Below are positions 35,405 through 46,873 of a stretch of 64,000 nt of DNA, piece by piece. The DNA is from Hymenobacter cyanobacteriorum. Its GTDB lineage: Bacteria; Bacteroidota; Bacteroidia; Cytophagales; Hymenobacteraceae. The position numbers and the translations under genes were made by a program. The notes below the pieces were generated by a model. The model saw nothing but the letters and a program-made list of their open reading frames with translations. It did not search any database and was not told where the DNA came from. The stretch lies in NCBI RefSeq assembly GCF_022631375.1, contig NZ_JALBGC010000001.1, positions 744,001-808,000 on the forward strand, written 5' to 3'. Numbering within the stretch: position 1 is the first letter of the stretch; each line of letters begins with the position of its first letter.

Positions 35405-35491
35405 TAGAGAAGGGGGGATTCGAACCCCCGATACCGTTGCCGGTATAACGGTTTTCGAAACCGTCGCATTCGACCACTCTGCCACCTCTCT
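35405..35491 (-). tRNA. tRNA-Ser (anticodon CGA)
   Basis: Class II tRNA on the minus strand. The acceptor AGAGAGG pairs with CTTCTCT (one G-U); anticodon loop TTCGAAA gives CGA; variable arm ATACCG...CGGTAT; T-arm GGGTTCGAATCCC. CCA is not encoded. Confidence 0.93.
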
Positions 35492-35518
35492 AGAAGCTCC
35501 CCGAGTGATTGGGGAGTG

Positions 35519-35526
35519 CAAAAGTA
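35519..35526 (-). promoter_or_regulatory. -7 box of the tRNA-Ser(CGA) gene
   Basis: The minus strand reads TACTTTTG, a perfect TAnnTTTG match, 27 nt before the tRNA 5' end, with a T-rich tract upstream. Confidence 0.55.
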
Positions 35527-35602
35527 AAAAGGAAACCGAAACGAAAAACGACCTCCGCGAAAAAACTTCCAACTTTTTGCTAGCAGCCTGAAAGCCAGCA
35601 CC

Positions 35603-36595
35603 TCATTTTTCGACGCTGATAACGCGCTGGGCCCCCAGCTGCTCGCGCATCATCTGGCGGCGGCGGCCGGTGATGGCGTCCATGCTCACGTTCACCTCGA
35701 AGCCGATGATGAGCGTCATGCACACAAACTCCAGCCACACCATGAAGCCCACCAGCGCCCCGATGGAGCCGTAGAAGTGGTTGTAAGAGTCGAAAATGCG
35801 CACGTAGAGCGTGAACAGAAACGACACCAGAAAGATGAGCAGCGTGGCCACAATGGCCCCGGCCGACACCAGCGGCCATTTGTCGTGCACGGGCGGCACA
35901 AAGTAGTAAATCACGCAGGTCGTGCTCAGAAACAGCCCCACCAGCGAGCCGTAGCGGATGAGCGTGAGCACCAAATCGGTAAACCGTTCGGGCACAATTT
36001 CATAGAATACCAAGCCGTCAATCAGATAAGTACCGAAGAATATGCCCGCGATGGCCAGCAGTAGAATCAGGGCCAATACAAATGTCAGCCCGGTGGCAAT
36101 CATGCGCTTGCGCAGGTAGCTGCGGTGCTTAAACCACGGGTATTTCTTCTCGAATGCATCGAGCAGGGCCATGATGCCGTTGGAGCTAAGCACCAGCGCC
36201 GTGCCGAAACCGAAGGAGAGCAAGCCGCCGTGCGGGATATTCACGATGTCCTCGATGGTGCTGGCGGTGGCCGCGTACAGCTCGCGGGGCATAAAATCGG
36301 CCAGGAACTGGAGGATGTCCACGTTCAGGTTCGGCACGGGGATGTACGGAATGAGCGTGAACAGGAAAATAATGGTCGGGAACAGCGCCACCGTGAGGTT
36401 GAAGGCCATGTAGGCGGCGCGCTTTTCCAGCGAGTCGAGCCGTAGCTCGTGCAGGATGCGGTCGAGAATGTCGTAGAGCGAGGCCCGGCCATTGCCCACG
36501 CGCAGGCGCTTCAGGCCCACAATCAGCCGCCGGTAGTGGCGCTGCTGGCGCACATCGGGCAGGCGGGCTCGGCGAATGGCGGCGGGGGCTTTCAC
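35603..36595 (-). CDS. YihY/BrkB-like inner-membrane protein
   Basis: 330 aa from a proposed GTG at 36595. An in-frame ATG at 36679 would place the repeat at 36603-36693 inside the protein, giving unconserved Gln/Asn/Ser-rich residues. It has six hydrophobic segments and the family pattern RAAYMAFNLTVALFPTIIFL, GFGTALVLSSNGIMALLDAF and FYGSIGALVGFMVWLEFVC. YihY proteins are integral membrane proteins of unknown molecular function (older RNase BN annotation is wrong by family knowledge). It follows mltG, a small unknown gene and a thioesterase on the same strand, so it may be the last gene of that unit. Confidence 0.88.
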   Translation of the reverse strand: MKAPAAIRRARLPDVRQQRHYRRLIVGLKRLRVGNGRASLYDILDRILHELRLDSLEKRAAYMAFNLTVALFPTIIFLFTLIPYIPVPNLNVDILQFLADFMPRELYAATASTIEDIVNIPHGGLLSFGFGTALVLSSNGIMALLDAFEKKYPWFKHRSYLRKRMIATGLTFVLALILLLAIAGIFFGTYLIDGLVFYEIVPERFTDLVLTLIRYGSLVGLFLSTTCVIYYFVPPVHDKWPLVSAGAIVATLLIFLVSFLFTLYVRIFDSYNHFYGSIGALVGFMVWLEFVCMTLIIGFEVNVSMDAITGRRRQMMREQLGAQRVISVEK

Positions 36596-36602
36596 AAGGA
36601 AT

Positions 36603-36693
36603 GGTTGAGTTTTGAGGGTTGAATTTTGAATATTGAGGACTGAATGGCTTGGCTGACTGAATAACTCAACCCTCAACATTCAAAACTCAACCC
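36603..36693. repeat. Imperfect palindrome with TTGAGTTTTGA units
   Basis: The left side has GGTTGAGTTTTGA, GGGTTGAATTTTGA and ATATTGAG in series; the right side, CTCAACCCTCAACATTCAAA then ACTCAACCC, is its approximate complement. It lies between the thioesterase and YihY-like genes. AT-rich in a GC-rich region, like the element at 117-196. Confidence 0.7.
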
Positions 36694-36695
36694 TT

Positions 36696-37187
36696 TTACT
36701 TTCTGAACGCCGCCGGGGCGGGCGCATCGGGCAAAATAGCGCCGGGCTTGGGCAGCACCGGGCTTTCGAGGTCGTCGTCGCTAAAATACGGCGCCAGCTG
36801 CTGCTGGATGCTTTCGGGAATGGGTACGGGCCGGCCGGTGGTGGTTTTCACAAACACCATGAGCGTGTGGCCCTCGGTAAGCAGCTCATGGGCTTCGTTG
36901 TAAATCTCATACTCGAACAGCACCCGCGTGCCTTCGGGCGGCTGGCGCAGCAGCAGGCGCACGGTCAGCAGGTCGTCGTAGCGGGCCGGGCGACGAAAAC
37001 GGGTGCGCAGCTCCCCTACCGGCATGCCCACGCCATCGGCCTCCAGCTCCTTGTAGCTGATGCCGAGCTTGCGAAACGCTTCGGTGCGCGCTACTTCAAA
37101 ATACGCCGCGTAGTTGCCATGATAGACGTAGCCCATCTGGTCGGTTTCGGCGTAGCGCACGCGAATTTGGATGTCGGAGGTGTACAT
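36696..37187 (-). CDS. Acyl-CoA thioesterase, 4HBT/hot-dog fold (YbgC-like)
   Basis: 163 aa. Single hot-dog domain with the 4-hydroxybenzoyl-CoA thioesterase signature RYAETDQMGYVYHGNYAAYF (residues 11-30), where the Asp in AETDQMG is the likely catalytic residue. It hydrolyses acyl-CoA thioesters in the cytoplasm; YbgC relatives work near the Tol-Pal system, but no tol genes are visible here. The last 35 residues (from about 130) are a Pro-rich extension beyond the domain. It starts 4 nt after the stop codon of the small unknown gene upstream, so the two are co-transcribed. Confidence 0.9.
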   Translation of the reverse strand: MYTSDIQIRVRYAETDQMGYVYHGNYAAYFEVARTEAFRKLGISYKELEADGVGMPVGELRTRFRRPARYDDLLTVRLLLRQPPEGTRVLFEYEIYNEAHELLTEGHTLMVFVKTTTGRPVPIPESIQQQLAPYFSDDDLESPVLPKPGAILPDAPAPAAFRK

Positions 37188-37191
37188 GGAA

Positions 37192-37524
37192 TTATATTTC
37201 TTCGGAGGAATTCAGGTCGTAGAGCGTAACCAAATCCAGCAGGTAATGGCCAGTTATTCTCACCAAATGCAAATCGATGACCACAACCAGAAATGCATTC
37301 TCATCATCGGTAGAAACCGACACGTGCAGATAATGGTCTGATGGGCTCTGATAAACGTAGCGGACTATTCCATCTAATAAATTGAAGCCTTCTAAATCCG
37401 ATTGCGGTACTGCTTCAACGTACGGCCAAATATCCAGCACAGGCTCCGCGGTTTGCGATACATCAAGCATCGGAGCAGCGAATGTTGCTTGATATTCTTC
37501 GTGGCTCAGCTTGTGTGTTTGCAT
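37192..37524 (-). CDS. Small protein of unknown function in the mltG unit
   Basis: 110 aa, acidic, with no signal peptide or membrane segment. I do not recognise a family. The region YLHVSVSTDDENAFLVVVID and LHLVRITGHYLLDLVTLY looks like a small mixed alpha/beta domain with regular beta strands. It starts 13 nt after the mltG stop and ends 4 nt before the thioesterase start, so it is likely expressed with both. Its G+C is lower than that of both neighbours, which may point to recent acquisition. Confidence 0.72.
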   Translation of the reverse strand: MQTHKLSHEEYQATFAAPMLDVSQTAEPVLDIWPYVEAVPQSDLEGFNLLDGIVRYVYQSPSDHYLHVSVSTDDENAFLVVVIDLHLVRITGHYLLDLVTLYDLNSSEEI

Positions 37525-37537
37525 AAATCCGCACCGA

Positions 37538-38626
37538 TTATTTAATACCGGCTCTATTTAGCGCGGCTTGGTAGCGCCTTGCATTCGCGATGTGTTCCGT
37601 CTCATTCGTAGCAAAGGCGTGGTAGCCGCTGAAATCCTCCTTGGCGCAGAAATACAGGTAGTTGTTGCTTTCGGGTTTCAGCACGGCATCGATGCTGGCG
37701 ATGCTGGGCAGGTTGATGGGACCGGGCGGCAGGCCGGCGTACTTATAGGTGTTATAAGGCGAGTCTTTTTGCAAATGCACGTTGAGCACGCGCTTGATGG
37801 TGAAGTCGTGGTTGGCGTACACCACGGTGGGGTCGGCCTGCAGCTTCATACCGCGCCGGAGGCGGTTGAGGTAGACGCCGGCGATGCGCGGCCGCTCGTC
37901 GGCATGCTGCTGCTGTTCGGCTTCCACGATGCTGGCCAGCGTGCTTACCTGGGCGCGGGTGAGGTGCAGCTTCTCGCGCTCGGCATCGCGGGCGGGCGTC
38001 CAGAACTGCTCGTAGGACGTTTTCAGGCGCTGCATCAGGCGCTTGGCCGAGGTGTTCCAGTACACGTCGTAGGTATTCGGGATGAACATGGTGAGCACCG
38101 TGGTGGTGTCGAAGCCCAGGCTTTTGGTGTAGGCCGGGTCGCGCAGCAGCGAGTCGAGCCGCGCGGCGGGCACATCCACCTGGCTGGCCAGCTTGGCCAC
38201 CAGCTCGTTGCGCAGGCGCACCGTGTTGAAGGTCAGCTTCACCGGCGACTGCGCCCCGCTTTTGAGCACGTTGATGAGCTGGCGGTTGGTGAAGCCATCC
38301 TTCAGCTCGTAGTTGCCGGGCTTCACGGCACCGGGCTTGTCGTATTTCATCAGCCGGGCCACGAAGTGCAGCGAGAGCTTGTCGACCACGGCACCGGTCT
38401 GGTCGATGGCATTCAGCGCCGATTTCCAGGTGGCGCCGCGCGGAATCACCACGTAGGTGGGCTTGCCCTTGGTTTCGATGTTGGCGGTGAAGAACACCTG
38501 GTAGAAATAGTAGGAGAAGCACACCAATGCAAGCGTGAACACGACGCTCACAACGCCCCAGCGTTTGCGGCGTTTCAGGGCGTCGTCGCGGCGTTCGAGG
38601 ATGGACTTTTGGGCGGGTTTGGCCAT
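37538..38626 (-). CDS. mltG: Endolytic murein transglycosylase MltG
   Basis: 362 aa from the ATG at 38626; the frame stays open upstream but that stretch overlaps the promoter. A basic cytoplasmic N-terminus (KSILERRDDALKRRKRWG) is followed by one transmembrane anchor (about 24-43) and a periplasmic YceG-like domain. Key motifs are LASIVEAEQ with the catalytic glutamate, GMKLQADPTVVYA, and YNTYKYAGLPPGPINLPS. It cleaves nascent peptidoglycan glycan strands and sets chain length. First gene of a minus-strand unit with the small unknown protein and the thioesterase. It is divergent from the Sua5/YrdC gene, with a perfect -7 box 32 nt upstream. Confidence 0.94.
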   Translation of the reverse strand: MAKPAQKSILERRDDALKRRKRWGVVSVVFTLALVCFSYYFYQVFFTANIETKGKPTYVVIPRGATWKSALNAIDQTGAVVDKLSLHFVARLMKYDKPGAVKPGNYELKDGFTNRQLINVLKSGAQSPVKLTFNTVRLRNELVAKLASQVDVPAARLDSLLRDPAYTKSLGFDTTTVLTMFIPNTYDVYWNTSAKRLMQRLKTSYEQFWTPARDAEREKLHLTRAQVSTLASIVEAEQQQHADERPRIAGVYLNRLRRGMKLQADPTVVYANHDFTIKRVLNVHLQKDSPYNTYKYAGLPPGPINLPSIASIDAVLKPESNNYLYFCAKEDFSGYHAFATNETEHIANARRYQAALNRAGIK

Positions 38627-38658
38627 GGGGAATAAAGCAGAAGTCAGAGGAGCGGCGC

Positions 38659-38666
38659 CAAAAGTA
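38659..38666 (-). promoter_or_regulatory. -7 box of the mltG unit
   Basis: The minus strand reads TACTTTTG, a perfect TAnnTTTG match, 32 nt before the mltG ATG. Confidence 0.5.
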
Positions 38667-38831
38667 CGAAGCCGCGCCACCGCAGCCCGCGCGGCGCGTT
38701 CAGGTTGGCGCGTTTCGGCCGGAGGTAGTACCTTTCCCGCGCCTTTGGCCCCGCCGGGCCGCCAGGCCGGTTTTGGCCGGCACGCGGCGGCCCCTGCCCG
38801 GCCGGTTTCACTTTCAACCTTCGTTTTTTCT

Positions 38832-39464
38832 ATGCCCGCCACCCTGCTCCGCATTCACCCCGAGAATCCGCCCCAAAACCGCATTCAGCAAGCCGTTGAG
38901 GTACTGCGCAAGGGCGGAGTCATTATTTACCCCACCGACACCGTGTATGGCATCGGCTGCGACGTGACCAATGCCAAGGCCGTGGAACGCGTGTGCCGCA
39001 TTAAGGGCATCAACCCCGAAAAGGCCAACCTGAGCTTTATCTGCTACGACCTGTCGCACATCAGCGACTACGCCCACGGCATCAACACCGCTACGTATAA
39101 GGTTATCAAAAAGGCCCTGCCCGGCCCGTTCACTTTCCTGTTCGAAGCCAGTGCCAACGCGCCGCGCTTCGGCGGCACCAAGCGCAAGACGGTCGGTATT
39201 CGCGTGCCGGATAACCAGATTATCCGTCAGTTGGTGAAGGAACTGGGCAACCCCATCGTGAGCACCTCGGTGCGCGAAAGTGAGGAAACCCTCGAGGAGT
39301 ATGTGACCGACCCGGACCTGATTTACGAAAAGTACCGCCTGCTCGTGGACCTCGTGATTGATGGCGGCTTCGGCGGCAACACCCCCAGCACCATCGTCGA
39401 TTGCACCAACGACGACTTCGACATCGTGCGCGACGGCGCCGGCGACATCGAGCCGTATTTGTAG
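38832..39464 (+). CDS. Sua5/YciO/YrdC family L-threonylcarbamoyladenylate synthase-like protein
   Basis: 210 aa from the ATG at 38832. It contains the YrdC fold: RKGGVIIYPTDTVYGIGCD (25-43), the KxR-type lysines in VCRIKGINPEKANLSFIC, and TVGIRVPDN near the middle, followed by STSVRESEE. Family members make threonylcarbamoyl-AMP for the t6A modification of ANN-decoding tRNAs. The C-terminus (GGFGGNTPSTIVDCTNDDF) is complete. This subgroup is the YciO-like version, so the exact role in t6A is less certain than for TsaC. It lies divergent from mltG and convergent with the acyltransferase gene, separated by composite palindrome B. Confidence 0.9.
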   Translation: MPATLLRIHPENPPQNRIQQAVEVLRKGGVIIYPTDTVYGIGCDVTNAKAVERVCRIKGINPEKANLSFICYDLSHISDYAHGINTATYKVIKKALPGPFTFLFEASANAPRFGGTKRKTVGIRVPDNQIIRQLVKELGNPIVSTSVRESEETLEEYVTDPDLIYEKYRLLVDLVIDGGFGGNTPSTIVDCTNDDFDIVRDGAGDIEPYL

Positions 39465-39474
39465 AAGGCCCCGC

Positions 39475-39653
39475 CTGTCATTGCGAGCGAAGCGCGGCAA
39501 TCCTTCCTCTCGCTGCGACTAACCTAATAATATGAAAAGCCCCGGCTCTGGAATAGAGTCGGGGCTTTCTGTTTAGATTAAGGCTTCACCACATCTCAAG
39601 GCTTTCTGCATCGAGCGGAAGGATTGCCGCGGCCTTCGGCCTCGCAATGACAG
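39475..39653. repeat. Composite palindrome with nested terminator hairpin (copy B)
   Basis: Same construction as copy A at 21520: outer arms CTGTCATTGCGAGCG ... GGCAATCC and GGATTGCC ... CGCAATGACAG, a nested hairpin at 39535-39568 (AAAAGCCCCGGCTCT ... AGAGTCGGGGCTTT), and a shared spacer with CTTTCTGCATCGAGCG. It lies exactly between the convergent Sua5-like and acyltransferase genes. Confidence 0.88.
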
Positions 39654-39657
39654 ACGC

Positions 39658-40572
39658 CTACCGCTTATGCTTCCAGCGCCGGTGCGTCCACAGGTACTGC
39701 TCGGGCGAGGCGCGCATGTCCATTTCCAACTGCCGGGCAAAGGCTTCGGTGACCGGGAAGGTGCCGGCCGGCGCCAGTTTGGCTTCGCGGCCATCGGGCA
39801 GCTCGGTGAAGGTGACTTCGTAGTAGCCGCGCCGTACGCGCCGAATGCCCACGTAGAGCACGGCGCAATCGAGCTGCACGGCCAAGCGGTCGGCGCTGGT
39901 GTAGAAGCTGGTGTCCTGATGCAGAAAGTTGGTCCAGTAGGGTTTGTCTTCGGGACCGGCGGCCTGGTCGGTGAGCAGGCTGAGGGTGTGGCCCTGGCCG
40001 CGGTGGGCCACCAGGTAGCGCAGCGTCGCCAGCATGGGCACGGCATCGGCCCCGAGGCGGGTGCGCAGGCGGCGCATGAAACTCTCGAAGAACAGGTTGT
40101 TCAGCGGCTTGTACACGCCGGCGGCCCGGCCGGGAAATTCCAGCGCCGCACCGCTCAGAATCCACTCCCAGTTGCCCATGTGCGAGCCCAGCGACAGCAC
40201 CAGCCGCTTGTCGGCGAAATGGTGCGTCATCAGTTCGGGGTTCACGAAGCGCATGCGCCGCTGTAGCTCGTCGGGCCGGATGGCAGCCAGCTTCAGGATT
40301 TCGATGATAACCTGTGAGAAGTGCCGGTAGAATGCGTTGCCAATGCGCTCGATTTCGGCCGGCGTTTTTTCCGGGAAAGAGTTGCGCAGGTTTTCGGTGA
40401 CGACGCGCCAGCGGTAGCGCACCACGTAGGCCAGCAGGAAATAGATGACTTCCGCGAACAGGTACAGCACCGCCAACGGCAGGTGGGCCAGCGCCAGCAG
40501 CAGCCAGCGCAACGGCTCGAAATACCAGGCGTAGGGCCGGCCGGCCGCGGCCGGAGTTCCTTTGGTGGCCAT
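39658..40572 (-). CDS. Lipid A biosynthesis acyltransferase-like protein (LpxL/HtrB family)
   Basis: 304 aa. It has an N-terminal hydrophobic segment (WLLLALAHLPLAVLYLFAEV, about 23-42) and the LPLAT domain with the HX4D/E catalytic motif as GSHMGNWEW (His then Glu five residues later), PLNNLFFESFMRRLRTRLG, and TDQAAG. Members add a secondary acyl chain to the lipid A precursor from acyl-ACP on the inner face of the inner membrane. The SLGSHMGNWEW block is typical of Bacteroidota versions. It starts just after the exported-protein gene on the same strand (the 40575 stop is 2 nt from this start), so the two are likely co-transcribed. Confidence 0.9.
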   Translation of the reverse strand: MATKGTPAAAGRPYAWYFEPLRWLLLALAHLPLAVLYLFAEVIYFLLAYVVRYRWRVVTENLRNSFPEKTPAEIERIGNAFYRHFSQVIIEILKLAAIRPDELQRRMRFVNPELMTHHFADKRLVLSLGSHMGNWEWILSGAALEFPGRAAGVYKPLNNLFFESFMRRLRTRLGADAVPMLATLRYLVAHRGQGHTLSLLTDQAAGPEDKPYWTNFLHQDTSFYTSADRLAVQLDCAVLYVGIRRVRRGYYEVTFTELPDGREAKLAPAGTFPVTEAFARQLEMDMRASPEQYLWTHRRWKHKR

Positions 40573-40574
40573 GC

Positions 40575-41447
40575 TTAGCGGGCGGCCGGCGCCCCGGCGG
40601 GCGCGTAGTCGGCCGTGTTGCGCTGGCCGATGGCGCGGTGCCCGGCGAGCAGCTTTTTATTACCCGGGCCGCCGTACACTTCAATAAACAGCGTGAATGG
40701 GCCATCGGGCAGCGGGCCGAAGGGCAGCTGGCCCACTACGGTAGTAGGCCGGCCGCTCTGGGGCGTCAGCTCGCCGTCGGCATCGGCCGCCGAGCCGTCG
40801 GGCGTGGTGAGGTGGTAGTGCACGCGCAGGGCCGGGCCGGCCGGGGCATTGTGCAGCTCGGTGTAGAAAAACAGGTTTTCGGAGCCCCGGCCGTAATTGC
40901 CGCCGGGCGCGCGGGTGAGACGGTAGCCGCCCCGGCCGAAGTTGTCGTCGCTGGCGCCGCGCACGGCCGGACGCGCCAGCAGCACCACGTCGCTAAAAAA
41001 GGCGCCGGTAGCAGGAGCTTCAAGCACCAAGGGCTTCTCCACGGTGGTTTCGCCGTTGGCGCTCTTGTACTGGTCCTTCACGGTGCCGCGCAGGGTGTAT
41101 TTGCCATCGGGCAGCAGCACGCGCTTGAGGAAGCTCAGCGGGTTTTTGATGGCCAGGCTGGTATCGTTCAGCACCGGCGGCTTCAGGGTGATGACTTCGT
41201 GGTAGGCGGGTTTACCGTCGGCTTTTAGAATATCGAGCGTGACGACGGCCGACGACTGGAACGAGCGCGGGGCCCGCTGCCGGTAGGTGAGCGGCTGCGT
41301 GGGCACCGTCACGTAGATTTCCACTTCGGCACCCTTCACCACTTTATCGAGGTTGCGAAAACGGGCCACGTCGAGCATGAGCTGCGGCGGAGCCGCCTGG
41401 GCGGCCAGCGTGGTGAGGACGACGAGCAAAGTCAGAAAGTAGCGCAT
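40575..41447 (-). CDS. Exported protein of unknown function (GWxTD-like N-terminal region)
   Basis: 290 aa from the ATG at 41447, which gives a signal peptide (MRYFLTLLVVLTTLAAQA). The beta-rich sequence LDVARFRNLDKVVKGAEVEI, YVTVPTQPLTYRQRAPRSFQ and SSAVVTLDILKADGKPAY resembles the first half of Bacteroidota GWxTD proteins, but no GWxTD motif is present, so the family is uncertain. It was probably made as the upstream partner of the lipid A acyltransferase gene (2 nt gap). A perfect -7 box TACTTTTG ends 4 nt before the ATG, so the mRNA may be leaderless. Confidence 0.75.
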   Translation of the reverse strand: MRYFLTLLVVLTTLAAQAAPPQLMLDVARFRNLDKVVKGAEVEIYVTVPTQPLTYRQRAPRSFQSSAVVTLDILKADGKPAYHEVITLKPPVLNDTSLAIKNPLSFLKRVLLPDGKYTLRGTVKDQYKSANGETTVEKPLVLEAPATGAFFSDVVLLARPAVRGASDDNFGRGGYRLTRAPGGNYGRGSENLFFYTELHNAPAGPALRVHYHLTTPDGSAADADGELTPQSGRPTTVVGQLPFGPLPDGPFTLFIEVYGGPGNKKLLAGHRAIGQRNTADYAPAGAPAAR

Positions 41448-41451
41448 ATGG

Positions 41452-41459
41452 CAAAAGTA
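41452..41459 (-). promoter_or_regulatory. -7 box almost touching the start codon (leaderless candidate)
   Basis: The minus strand reads TACTTTTG, then four bases, then ATG. With the usual 4-7 nt from -7 box to transcription start, the mRNA would begin at or next to the start codon. Confidence 0.45.
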
Positions 41460-41529
41460 CGGCGGGGGAAAGGGAGACGTTCGGCCAGCCACCTTGCGGC
41501 CGGCGGCACGCGCTTCTCGTCCTGCTTTC

Positions 41530-41537
41530 TATTTTTG
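41530..41537 (+). promoter_or_regulatory. -7 box of the heavy-metal efflux operon
   Basis: TATTTTTG, a perfect TAnnTTTG match, 51 nt before the ATG at 41589, in the gap divergent from the exported-protein gene. Confidence 0.5.
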
Positions 41538-41588
41538 TGCCAGCAACCCCGCAAACATTTATCGCGCCCGCCCCGTTTCTCACCCGAT

Positions 41589-42005
41589 ATGCGCGCCACC
41601 TTCGCTTTCTTTCTGGGAATACTGATGCTGCTGGGCAGCTTCGTGCCCGAGAATGATTTGGGCGAGCTGGCCAAGCTGCCGCAGTTGGTGGAGCACTACG
41701 AATATCACCACTCGGCGGTGGGCGGCGGGCTGAATTTCGGCCAGTTCATTGCCGAGCACTACGGGGCCGGCACCAAGCACTACGCCGGGTGCACCCTCTC
41801 GCCGCGCCACCAGCAAGACCATCACAACCTGCCCCTGCGCTGCCACCACGGCTGCGTCACGCTCAGCTTTGTGATGGCTCCCGTTACGCGACTGGTATTC
41901 GTGACCCAGCCGGAAATAGTGGCCGCGCCCGCCTACCGCGCCGCCGCCGCACCGCGCTACGCCTTCAGCTTCAGCACCTCGCTGGGCCAGCCGCCCCGAG
42001 CCTAA
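41589..42005 (+). CDS. Small exported His/Cys-rich protein preceding a metal-efflux pump
   Basis: 138 aa from the ATG at 41589 with a hydrophobic N-terminal signal (MRATFAFFLGILMLLGSFVP). The middle contains 10 His and 3 Cys in about 57 residues (VEHYEYHH, AEHYGAGTKHYAGC, RHQQDHHNLPLRCHHGC), so metal binding is plausible. Family not recognised with certainty, but short exported proteins of this kind often precede CzcA/CusA genes in Bacteroidota. The next gene, 150 nt downstream, is a CzcA-type pump, so a role as metal chaperone or sensor for that pump is inferred. The last 35 residues are Ala-rich and not distinctive. Confidence 0.72.
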   Translation: MRATFAFFLGILMLLGSFVPENDLGELAKLPQLVEHYEYHHSAVGGGLNFGQFIAEHYGAGTKHYAGCTLSPRHQQDHHNLPLRCHHGCVTLSFVMAPVTRLVFVTQPEIVAAPAYRAAAAPRYAFSFSTSLGQPPRA

Positions 42006-42155
42006 CCCACCCGCGCCCCCGGACGCAGTGTGCCCGTGCCGAAACCGGCTCCGGCACCGAAATTCCGGCTCCCCCCCTCTCTTATTGGATTTTTAGCGCC
42101 TCCCCGGGCCGGCCACTGGCCGCGTCTGGGCCGGGCCGCATTGCACCGTATTCGT

Positions 42156-46736
<4,581 letters not shown>

Positions 46737-46748
46737 GTAGTAAAAGCA

Positions 46749-46845
46749 CGTCATGCTGAGCTTGTCGAAGCATCTCTACCGCGCAAGTAATCAATGCCAA
46801 AGTAACGAAGCAGTTGCGATGCTTCGACAAGCTCAGCAGGACCGT
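46749..46845. repeat. REP-like palindrome, GTCATGCTGAGC family (copy 3)
   Basis: Left arm CGTCATGCTGAGCTTGTCGA, right arm GATGCTTCGACAAGCTCAGC; about 23 of 26 nt pair around a variable centre. It lies inside the metal-efflux operon between the pump-TolC gene and the adaptor gene. Confidence 0.8.
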
Positions 46846-46873
46846 TATCAAATAATCGAATAAACTCCTACCC

